Below, one piece after another: positions 8,368 through 14,847 of a stretch of 64,000 nt of DNA. The notes under the pieces were generated by a model. It ran no database searches and was not told where the DNA came from. It saw only the letters and a list, made by a program, of their open reading frames with translations. Position 1 is the stretch's first letter. The number at the start of each line of letters is the position of its first letter. The translations under genes and the position numbers were made by a program. This DNA is from Parvibaculum sp040390855. GTDB lineage: Bacteria; Pseudomonadota; Alphaproteobacteria; Parvibaculales; Parvibaculaceae. The DNA lies in the NCBI GenBank assembly GCA_040390855.1, contig JAZJXO010000005.1:1-64000 (forward strand), given 5' to 3'.

Positions 8368-8958
8368 GGTTAATGCCAATCATTAGACAATGACGTAATG
8401 CGCGGGGAGGGCGGCGCGGTAAGACGCAGCGTGATCAGGAGCGGCATGAAGGAGAGAAAGCACCATGAGCGATTATTCCAACGGCAGCGTGGGCGGGGGC
8501 GTCTATCGTATTTATGGCGGGCTCTGAACGCCCTGTTCGATGAAGCGGCGCGCTGTTTGTGCCAACGCTGCGTGCCGCATATGCGGGCGCAATTAAACGA
8601 CCGAAACGCTTACGAAATCGCAAACGTCCACCCGCTGGTAATCCCTGTTTTAGGTTTTGCGGACAGGAAGATGCAGAAAGACAGTCCGCCGCTTGTTTTC
8701 GAGTTGGAAATGCGTTTTGCCAGACGGCACTCTTGACCTGTCGCTGCCCGACGATGTGGTGTGTGAAAAAACTGGTCCGGTTCTACGCAGAGCAGGGCGT
8801 CCCGATTATTTCTCTGCCTGCAAACACTGCCTTAATCTCGCCGCGTTGAGATTGAAAACTCTGACTTGCATCGCTCCTCTTGTGAAAAAGATGCAATAGC
8901 GGCAATCTTTCCTCCGTCGGAGTCGCAGCCTTCTTGCGGTGCACGGATTGAGGTCAAG
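8368..8958. other. 591-bp region with little recognisable coding
   Basis: Between the hydrolase and the lysine-rich protein gene. Overlapping open frames of 60-110 codons exist on the plus strand but their proteins are arginine/cysteine-rich with no recognisable domain and no good ribosome-binding sites. One 20-codon ORF with a strong Shine-Dalgarno (8465-8527) is listed separately. The rest probably holds the promoter and leader of the downstream gene or decayed sequence. Confidence 0.5.
8465..8527 (+). CDS. Possible 20-residue small protein
   Basis: ATG at 8465 is preceded by AAGGAGAG at eight bases, one of the better ribosome-binding sites in the region. The product begins MSDYSNGSVGGGVY and ends YGGL; it is glycine- and tyrosine-rich, with no domain. 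It could be a leader peptide, a real small protein or the surviving start of a decayed gene. Support is the ribosome-binding site only. Confidence 0.3.
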   Translation: MSDYSNGSVGGGVYRIYGGL

Positions 8959-9684
8959 ATGACGGAGAGACGACGAACATCAGGCCGCAGGAAAGCGACC
9001 CGCAAGGTTCAGGCGACACGACGCACCGCCGCCCGCAAAACGAAAGCTGCGGCGGCAACCCATCTATCAGCAACGCCGGTTGCAGCACGACCCGTAGCTG
9101 CACCAATGGCAGGGAACAATTCAATGACCGACGATACGACATCAGTGGCCGCCGCAGTCCCCGCAGCCGCAGCACCGGCGGCAGTTGTGCCGAAGGCCAA
9201 AGCGAAAGCAAAGAAGACAGTGGCAAAAGGTAAAAAGACAGTAGCAAAAGCGAAGAAGGCTGTTGCCAAGGCACCGGCCAAGGCCAAAGCAAAGGCCAAG
9301 ACCGTGAAGGCGAAAGCCGCGCCCAAGGCCAAAGCAGCCAAAGCAAAAATAGCTCCCAAGGCAAAAGCCGCTGTCGCCAGCGTCAGCTCAAAGCTCGTCA
9401 AGGAACAGGCCAAGGCCAAAAAAGCGCTTGAGAAGCAGGTCAAAAGCGTGTCGCGCGACATCGACAAGGCCGAACGCGAAGCGAAGAAAGCACTGAAGTC
9501 TGCCGAAAAGCGTTATCAGGGCGTGCTCGGTAAACTGAAATCCGACCGCAAGGATCTCGAAAAGCGCCTGAAGGGCCTCAAGGCCAAAGGCGACGGTGCT
9601 TTCAATGATATTAAATCGGGCATCGAAGGCGCGTACAAGGAACTGTCCGCTGCCGTTGTCAAAGCCTATGGCCACTTCAAATAA
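8959..9684 (+). CDS. Lysine/alanine-rich histone H1-like protein
   Basis: About 241 residues of very low complexity. An arginine-rich N-terminal part (RRRTSGRRKATRK) leads to an Ala/Pro linker, then repeated KAK/KKTVAK/KAKAK units typical of bacterial H1-like proteins and of the tail of the phasin PhaF, and a C-terminal coiled-coil-like segment ending in GHFK. Such tails bind DNA non-specifically; a role in nucleoid or polyhydroxyalkanoate granule organisation is inference. GAGG precedes ATG 8959; a second ATG at 9124 (MTDDTTS), with AGGGA upstream, would give a form lacking the arginine-rich part. A strong terminator follows. Confidence 0.75.
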   Translation: MTERRRTSGRRKATRKVQATRRTAARKTKAAAATHLSATPVAARPVAAPMAGNNSMTDDTTSVAAAVPAAAAPAAVVPKAKAKAKKTVAKGKKTVAKAKKAVAKAPAKAKAKAKTVKAKAAPKAKAAKAKIAPKAKAAVASVSSKLVKEQAKAKKALEKQVKSVSRDIDKAEREAKKALKSAEKRYQGVLGKLKSDRKDLEKRLKGLKAKGDGAFNDIKSGIEGAYKELSAAVVKAYGHFK

Positions 9685-9704
9685 GTTTTGGCCATGACAT
9701 CTGA

Positions 9705-9742
9705 AACGCGGGGGTCTTGATCAGGACCCCCGCGTTTTTTTT
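9705..9742 (+). terminator. Rho-independent terminator
   Basis: AACGCGGGGGTC and GACCCCCGCGTT form a 12-bp stem with a short loop followed by an eight-T run; it closes the lysine-rich protein gene 20 bases after its stop. Confidence 0.95.
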
Positions 9743-9753
9743 AAAAATCAGGC

Positions 9754-9870
9754 ATGATGGATGTGATGTATGAAGAAGGCCGGATGCCCGCTGATGTCTT
9801 CAAGAACATCCATGATGTTTATTGCGACGGCAAGATGGACGCCGACCCCGCACTTTCGCCTGATCAATGA
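9754..9870 (+). CDS. Possible 38-residue small protein
   Basis: An open frame starting MMDVMYEEG and ending DPALSPDQ, acidic, immediately after a terminator and running three codons into the tail of the convergent gene. The residue composition looks protein-like, but there is no well-placed Shine-Dalgarno and no promoter is evident between the terminator and the start. It could be a remnant C-terminal fragment. Confidence 0.2.
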   Translation: MMDVMYEEGRMPADVFKNIHDVYCDGKMDADPALSPDQ

Positions 9871-10376
9871 AACATCGCGGGTGCGTCGATGGGCGGCGTG
9901 AGGCCAGTAGCGGGCGTCGTGAGATAGAGCCCTGCCGATGTCATGGCAAGCGCCAGACGCTGCGCCGGTGACCAGATGGATGATGCATGACGCGGCGAGC
10001 GCCATTCGGCATTGCAGACGGCGAGCGGTGTGCCGTCGCGCGCTTGCATCGCCGCAAGGAATCCGAGAAGGCGGGCTTCATCACCCGTGATCACGCGCCA
10101 TTTGGGGCAGGGGATCGAAAGCGGGCGCGAGGTTGCCGCGATCAGGGCCTCGGTGAGTTCGGCAACGAGCGCTGCGCCTTCCGGCATGTCGACCCCATGG
10201 CTGGCACGGTCGATGACGAGCGAGGTCTGCCGCCCGTCGCCGATATGTGCCCACTGAATGCGCATGGCCCAGACAATAAACTGCGCGGCAAAGCCCAATT
10301 CACTAAGCGCCTGTTCGACATGGAATGTGGGGCGGGGCGGGAGCGAGGTAAATCGGGCGAGATCGGCTGGCCTCAT
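9864..10376 (-). CDS. Conserved-looking hypothetical protein
   Basis: A 170-residue soluble protein with no domain I recognise. The start was moved to MRPADLARF at 10376 because AGAGGAG lies seven bases upstream; the longer frame to 10409 has no such site. Features include FHVEQALSELGFAAQFIVWAMRIQWAH, a helix-rich centre and a C-terminal PATGLTPPIDAP. It is divergent from speD; the long intervening region belongs mostly to speD. Function unknown. Confidence 0.6.
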   Translation of the reverse strand: MRPADLARFTSLPPRPTFHVEQALSELGFAAQFIVWAMRIQWAHIGDGRQTSLVIDRASHGVDMPEGAALVAELTEALIAATSRPLSIPCPKWRVITGDEARLLGFLAAMQARDGTPLAVCNAEWRSPRHASSIWSPAQRLALAMTSAGLYLTTPATGLTPPIDAPAMFH

Positions 10377-10503
10377 CTGGGTCTCCTCTGAATGCGGGGA
10401 CTCGGACACTAACGCAATTAAGAATTATTAGCAATAAAAGATGTGGCTCTGCGACTCAATGCCTAAAGCACTATGAGGCTTGGGATAAGCTCGGGATGCC
10501 CCT

Positions 10504-10518
10504 TGTCACACTGTGACA
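10504..10518. promoter_or_regulatory. Perfect 7-1-7 inverted repeat
   Basis: TGTCACA-C-TGTGACA, 25 bases upstream of the putative speD -35 element and 128 bases before the divergent hypothetical gene. It is a candidate site for an activator or a shared regulator. The symmetry is opposite to the CRP consensus (TGTGA-N6-TCACA), so a CRP/FNR-type assignment is not made. Confidence 0.4.
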
Positions 10519-10543
10519 TTTCGGCGGAATCCCTAGGTTTTTA

Positions 10544-10572
10544 TTGACATGGTGCATTGTGCAATCTACACC
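10544..10572 (+). promoter_or_regulatory. Putative speD promoter
   Basis: TTGACA (10544-10549), 17-base spacer, TACACC (10567-10572). The -35 matches the consensus perfectly and the -10 weakly. A transcript would begin near 10580 and carry a leader of about 335 bases. Confidence 0.5.
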
Positions 10573-10579
10573 ACGCATC

Positions 10580-10914
10580 AAGAACGCAATCGCACGTGCC
10601 TCAGATCACCTGTCTCGGTAACGACGTACGCGTCTCTTTTTGAAAGTTGGGCGGCGCTCTGTGCGCGGCAGCTAGGTTTCTGGGGAGAATGCATATGCCG
10701 GATTATAGTCTGAGGGGCTAACGCCCCGGATGAAGTCGAGCCGCACCGATCCTATTCGGGCACGTCGGGCGAGATCGCCCCACACTCGGCACCTTCTAAA
10801 AATTTGGAAGTCGAGGCGGAATTTCCGCCAAGGCTTTGCAGTGTTTCCGGCGTGTCACGCGGGCTTCCCGCGCGACCGGCGGTTGGTATGAATTTCTGAT
10901 TGGGAGTGGCGACA
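10580..10914 (+). ncRNA. Long structured leader of speD
   Basis: About 335 bases separate the putative promoter from speD. Hairpins readable by eye: GGGGC-TAAC-GCCCC (10714-10727), GGGCGA-GA-TCGCCC (10767-10780) and GGCGGAA-TTTCCGCC-type repeats further on, plus a GC-rich CGCGGG/CCCGCG stem near 10858-10875. The first hairpin contains the stop codon of a tiny ORF. No U-tract terminator is present, so control would be translational or by rho. Conserved RNA motifs are known upstream of polyamine genes in this class (the speF motif), but I cannot confirm identity with one. Confidence 0.5.
10695..10721 (+). CDS. Upstream ORF MPDYSLRG in the speD leader
   Basis: Eight codons then TAA. GGGGAG lies seven bases before the ATG, a better-placed Shine-Dalgarno than most genes here; a second ATG two codons upstream is too close to it. 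The last codons and the stop lie in the stem and loop of GGGGC-TAAC-GCCCC. Position upstream of S-adenosylmethionine decarboxylase recalls the regulatory upstream ORF of mammalian AMD1, and a leader-peptide role in polyamine control is inferred by analogy only. Confidence 0.45.
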   Translation: MPDYSLRG

Positions 10915-11430
10915 ATGCCTAAAACCAATGTGCTCCACAAAGTGGACAATGACCTTGATGTTAAGACGGCCCGTATGGAGGCCGATGTTGTGAATCTGCG
11001 TGGTGCAGACGTGCGCGCATCTGCCCCCGGCCAGTTCACCACAACGGATGAACGCACCGATTTTTTCATCGAGCGCGACGGCGAACGCTTTGCCGGCACG
11101 CATCTCATCATCGACCTCGTTGGCGCATCGCGTCTTGACGAGCTTGAGCATATGGAAGCGGCGCTGCGCCGTTGCGTGGAAGTGTCGGGTGCGACGCTTC
11201 TCCATATCCATCTCCATCACTTCACGCCCAATGGCGGCATCTCCGGCGTTGCTGTTCTGTCGGAAAGCCACATCTCGGTTCACACATGGCCCGAAGCCAA
11301 TTACGCGGCCTTCGACGTCTTCATGTGCGGCGAAGCGCAACCGCATAAATCGGTAGACGTTCTGCGTGAAGCGTTCACACCCTCCGACATCCGCGTCGAC
11401 GAGCATCGCCGCGGACGGGGCATGGTATGA
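10915..11430 (+). CDS. speD: S-adenosylmethionine decarboxylase proenzyme
   Basis: Makes decarboxylated S-adenosylmethionine, the aminopropyl donor for spermidine. The 171-residue proenzyme self-cleaves before Ser118 in LSE-SHISVHTWPE to form the pyruvoyl group; His123 and Cys138 (FDVFMCG) are the other conserved catalytic residues. Relative to minimal bacterial enzymes, which cleave near residue 63, it carries about 55 extra N-terminal residues. GGGAG precedes the ATG. It overlaps speE by four bases (ATGA). Confidence 0.95.
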   Translation: MPKTNVLHKVDNDLDVKTARMEADVVNLRGADVRASAPGQFTTTDERTDFFIERDGERFAGTHLIIDLVGASRLDELEHMEAALRRCVEVSGATLLHIHLHHFTPNGGISGVAVLSESHISVHTWPEANYAAFDVFMCGEAQPHKSVDVLREAFTPSDIRVDEHRRGRGMV

Positions 11431-12296
11431 ACCCGCGCTGGATTGCTGAGACCCTCCATGAAAAGGGTGGTCTCACAACCAGCTATCGCGCCGACAAGGT
11501 TTTTTACGAAGACAATACGGGCCAGCAGGCACTGACCATTTTCGACAATCCGACCTTTGGCCGGATGATGACGCTTGACGGCGCGACGCAGGTTTCGACG
11601 CATGATGAATTCATCTATCACGAGATGATGACCCATGTGCCGGTGCTGGCGCATGGCACTGTGCGCTCGCTCCTCATTATCGGCGGCGGCGACGGTGGCA
11701 TCCTGCGCGAAGCGCTGCGCCACAAAGCGATCGAAACCGTCACGATGGTCGAGATCGACGCGGGCGTGATCGAGTTCTCGAAGCTCCACCTGCCGATGGT
11801 GTCGGACGGCGCGTTTGATGATCCCCGTGTCGAACTTGTTATTGCCGACGGCACGAAATTTGTCGCCGAGACAGACAAGCGTTTCGACGTGGTGATTGTT
11901 GATTCAACGGACCCCGAAGGCCCCGGCGCGGTGCTGTTTGCAGAAGCCTTCTACGCCGATGTCAAACGCGTGCTGACCAGAGGCGGCATTATCGTGACGC
12001 AAAACGGCGTGCCGTTTTTGCAGCCCGCCGAACTCACCTCAACGATCATAAAATTCCGTCGTCTCTTTGGTGATGCGTCCTGTTATCTCGCCACGATCCC
12101 GACCTATGTGGGCGGACCGATGGCGATGGGCTGGGGTTCGGATAACGGCGCGCTGCGCAACCTGCCAGTGGCGACGCTCACGGCGCGTTTCGTACTCGCC
12201 GACTTTGAGACACGCTACTACACACCCGAAGTGCACGCTGCCGCCTTCGCGCTGCCGCGCTATGTGCAAGCCTGCTTTCCGGCTCAGGCGAAATAA
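11427..12296 (+). CDS. speE: Spermidine synthase
   Basis: Polyamine aminopropyltransferase of 289 residues, using the SpeD product to convert putrescine to spermidine. It has the N-terminal beta domain (GLTTSYRADKVFYEDNTGQQ), LTLDGATQVSTHDEFIYHEM, the nucleotide loop IIGGGDGGILRE near residue 80, VEIDAGVIEFSK, and the catalytic Asp in VIVDSTDPEGPG near 158. The start overlaps the speD stop, so the two are co-translated. Confidence 0.97.
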   Translation: MNPRWIAETLHEKGGLTTSYRADKVFYEDNTGQQALTIFDNPTFGRMMTLDGATQVSTHDEFIYHEMMTHVPVLAHGTVRSLLIIGGGDGGILREALRHKAIETVTMVEIDAGVIEFSKLHLPMVSDGAFDDPRVELVIADGTKFVAETDKRFDVVIVDSTDPEGPGAVLFAEAFYADVKRVLTRGGIIVTQNGVPFLQPAELTSTIIKFRRLFGDASCYLATIPTYVGGPMAMGWGSDNGALRNLPVATLTARFVLADFETRYYTPEVHAAAFALPRYVQACFPAQAK

Positions 12297-12415
12297 TCAC
12301 TCGCGGAAGATAGCCAAATCGTGATTCACTTGATCGTCTGATTCGCTTTGCGCGGGCAGATGGCGGACCGGCAAAGCCGGACGTCTTCGTCACCCTGTAA
12401 GGCGGGAGGGGACGT

Positions 12416-12577
12416 ATGAGTATTGTGTTCGGATCATCTGATGAACTGGTTGATCACGCGCCGCATGGCGATGTTCGACCCAGTGTCGGATTTGAGTTGA
12501 TCTACTGGTCGGCGATCTTCGCGTCAGCCGGTATCACGGTCTTATGTCTGTGGACGCTCATCGACGTGTTTTTGTGA
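12416..12577 (+). CDS. 53-residue single-pass membrane protein
   Basis: A short gene 119 bases after speE with a strong ribosome-binding site (GGGAGGGG, four bases before the ATG). The N-terminal half is polar and acidic (MSIVFGSSDELVDHAPHGDV) and the C-terminal half is a continuous hydrophobic helix from about residue 29 to the end (IYWSAIFASAGITVLCLWTL). An N-in or N-out single-pass protein is predicted. No family is recognised. It may be co-transcribed with speDE. Confidence 0.55.
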   Translation: MSIVFGSSDELVDHAPHGDVRPSVGFELIYWSAIFASAGITVLCLWTLIDVFL

Positions 12578-12643
12578 CGCCGGCTTCAAAGTCTTTCGTG
12601 CAAAGCCTTTGAATCTCAACGTCAGATTTTGTCTCCGACGTGG

Positions 12644-13126
12644 TCAGATCAATTTCGTCTTGGCGATGATGATGCCATCGGCATCGGCATAGAGCCAATC
12701 GTTCGGGCTTATCGTGACGCCTGTAAAGCGGACGGGAACATCCTTCTCGCCGACACCCAGACGCGCACTGCGTTTGGGATGCGCGGCAAGCGCCTTCACA
12801 CCGACATTCGCGGCGGCAAGCTCCGACGTGTCGCGGATGCACCCATAGACGACGACACCGGCCCAACCATTATCGGCGGCAAGTTTGGCGAGATTGCCAC
12901 CGAAGAGTGCGCAATTCATCGAGCTGCCGCCATCGATAACAAGAACACGGCCATTGCCTTTTGTCTCGACGGCTGAGCGCACCATCACATTGTCTTCAAA
13001 GAGTTTGAGTGTGGTGACGGGACCGTGGAATGCGGTGACGCCGCCATAATCACGGAAGACCGGTGCGCAATGCTGGAGATCATCGGAGTGACCATCGGAG
13101 AGATCGGTGGTGGCGAATGAGGTCAT
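12644..13126 (-). CDS. rraA: RraA family protein
   Basis: A 160-residue protein of the RraA/HMG-aldolase-like family, whose members bind RNase E and inhibit it or act as 4-hydroxy-4-methyl-2-oxoglutarate aldolases. The signature GWAGVVVYGCIRDTSEL and the following NVGVKALAAHPKRS are present, as is the ALFGGNLAKLAADNGW helix. The start was placed at MTSFATTDLSDGH; 43 further in-frame upstream codons are low quality. No clear Shine-Dalgarno precedes it. The regulator and aldolase roles cannot be separated from sequence. Confidence 0.88.
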   Translation of the reverse strand: MTSFATTDLSDGHSDDLQHCAPVFRDYGGVTAFHGPVTTLKLFEDNVMVRSAVETKGNGRVLVIDGGSSMNCALFGGNLAKLAADNGWAGVVVYGCIRDTSELAAANVGVKALAAHPKRSARLGVGEKDVPVRFTGVTISPNDWLYADADGIIIAKTKLI

Positions 13127-13328
13127 GGAGGGGGCTCGTTTGCGAGGATGTGTTGGAGAAGTGTAGTGAAGGAAAAGAGAGGGAATAAGAATTTTTTGGG
13201 TCCGGTCGAGGCTCGAAACACTCAACAATTCTTGCAAGAGATCGAGCGTTTCCATGTCGAGATCGTAGGTCGGTTCGTCGAGCCTTCGGGCGGGTGCACG
13301 AAAAGTAATTCTCAGGCGGGGATATGGG

Positions 13329-13378
13329 CCTCTTATCCTTCGAGACGAGCCAAGTGGCTCTCCTCGGGATGAGGATTA
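13329..13378. repeat. REP-like palindromic element
   Basis: On the minus strand this reads ATCCCGAGGAGAGCC-ACTT-GGCTCGTCTCGAAGGAT, an imperfect palindrome of the form CCGAGGA...TCTCGAAGGAT, resembling the dispersed palindromic repeat common in alphaproteobacterial genomes. It lies in the intergenic space between rraA and aceA (13127-13493), which is otherwise featureless except for the aceA terminator. Confidence 0.45.
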
Positions 13379-13434
13379 CTTTCTATTTTTCACAAATATT
13401 TTCCACAAAAATAATCCTCACCCAATCGCCATAT

Positions 13435-13473
13435 CAAAAAAGCCCGCGAGAGTTTCCTCTCGCGGGCTTCGTG
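13435..13473 (-). terminator. Rho-independent terminator of aceA
   Basis: Read on the minus strand: AAGCCCGCGAGAG, loop GAAA, CTCTCGCGGGCTT, then a T-run. A 12- to 13-bp stem, 20 bases past the aceA stop. Confidence 0.93.
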
Positions 13474-13493
13474 TTTCAATCAAAGCGACACTC

Positions 13494-14786
13494 TTAGTGA
13501 GCGGCGGATTTGAACTGCTGGGCTTCGGTTGAATCGCCCAGCGCCGTTGTGGAGCTTTCGCCACCGGCGGCTGCGATCGACACGAGGTCGAAATAGCCGG
13601 TGCCGACTTCGCGCTGGTGGCGGGTCGCTGTGTAGCCTTTGGCTTCGGAGGCGAATTCGGCCTGCTGGAGTTCCGAGTAAGCGGCCATACCACGGTCACG
13701 GTAGCCCGACGCGAGTTCGAACATGCCGTGGTTGAGCTGGTGGAAGCCAGCGAGCGTGACGAACTGGTACTTGTAGCCCATCGCCGCGATTTCCTTCTGG
13801 AACTTCGCGATGGTTGCCTTGTCGAGCTTGGCTTCCCAGTTGAACGAGGGCGAGCAATTATAGGCGAGGAGCTGGTTCGGGTGCTCTTTACGGACGGCTT
13901 CAGCAAAACGCTTGGCGTCGTCGAGATTCGGAACCGATGTTTCCCACCACAGAAGGTCAGCATAGGGAGCAAAGGCCATGCCGCGTTTGATGCAATGGTC
14001 AACGCCTGTGCCGGGCTTCAGACGGTAGAAGCCTTCAACCGTGCGGCCCTTGTCGAAGTCGATGAACTCGTGATCGCGTTCGTCGATGTCGGAGGTGATG
14101 AGGTTTGCGGATTCGGCGTCTGTACGCGCCATGATCAGCGTCGGTGTGCCCATGACGTCGGCGCCGAGGCGCGCGGCGTTGAGGTTGCGCTCATGTGCGC
14201 GTGTCGGGATCAGAACCTTGCCGCCCAAGTGGCCGCACTTCTTTTCGGAAGCGAGCTGGTCTTCGTAGTGAACGCCAGACGCACCGGCTTCGATATAGGC
14301 CTTCATAATTTCGAAGCAGTTGAGCGGGCCGCCGAAACCGGCTTCCGCGTCGGCAACGATGGGGAGGAACCAGTCGCGCTTGGCGCCGCCTTCGGAATGT
14401 TCGATTTCGTCGGCGCGCTTCAGGGCACGATTGATGCGCTTGGCAAGTTCCGGACCGGCATTCGCAGGGTAGAGCGACTGGTCGGGATACATGGCGCCAG
14501 CGGTGTTGGCGTCGGCGGCAACCTGCCAGCCGGAGAGGTAGATGGCCTTCAGGCCGGCACGCGCCATCTGCATGGCCTGGTTGCCGGACATGGCGCCCAG
14601 CGAATGCACGTAGTCGCCGGAGTTCAGCATGTCCCAGAGCTTGTTCGCGCCGCGTGTGGCGAGTGTGTGCTCGATCGGGAAAGAGCCGCGGAGCTTTTCA
14701 ACGTCGGCAACGGAATAGTTGCGCTTCACGTTGTCGTAGCGGCCCTTGGGCGCGCTGGGGATGAGATCGTAAAAGGTCTTTGCCAT
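13494..14786 (-). CDS. aceA: Isocitrate lyase
   Basis: Splits isocitrate to glyoxylate and succinate, first enzyme of the glyoxylate bypass. At 430 residues it has the common bacterial length. The catalytic signature KKCGHLGGK with Cys near residue 188 is intact, as are SGWQVAADANTAGAMYPDQSLYP and the metal-binding VADAEAGFGG. AAGGA precedes the ATG. It lies 61 bases downstream of malate synthase on the same strand. Their coexpression for growth on acetate or fatty acids fits the acyl-CoA genes in the window. Confidence 0.97.
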   Translation of the reverse strand: MAKTFYDLIPSAPKGRYDNVKRNYSVADVEKLRGSFPIEHTLATRGANKLWDMLNSGDYVHSLGAMSGNQAMQMARAGLKAIYLSGWQVAADANTAGAMYPDQSLYPANAGPELAKRINRALKRADEIEHSEGGAKRDWFLPIVADAEAGFGGPLNCFEIMKAYIEAGASGVHYEDQLASEKKCGHLGGKVLIPTRAHERNLNAARLGADVMGTPTLIMARTDAESANLITSDIDERDHEFIDFDKGRTVEGFYRLKPGTGVDHCIKRGMAFAPYADLLWWETSVPNLDDAKRFAEAVRKEHPNQLLAYNCSPSFNWEAKLDKATIAKFQKEIAAMGYKYQFVTLAGFHQLNHGMFELASGYRDRGMAAYSELQQAEFASEAKGYTATRHQREVGTGYFDLVSIAAAGGESSTTALGDSTEAQQFKSAAH

Positions 14787-14847
14787 GGGTTTGATCCTTA
14801 AATCAACGGGGTCGGGTCGGATGGAGTGTGAAACGGGGTCTTGAAAT

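Noticed and set aside
8398..8899. Overlapping 80-112-codon plus-strand frames before the histone-like gene
   Set aside because: No convincing ribosome-binding sites or domains; several frames are open at once, as expected for non-coding GC-rich DNA.
10504..10518. CRP/FNR-type site
   Set aside because: The arms are inverted relative to TGTGA-N6-TCACA and the spacing is one base, so it does not fit that family.
13617..14801. 394-codon plus-strand frame over aceA
   Set aside because: Antisense shadow of isocitrate lyase with no recognisable domain.
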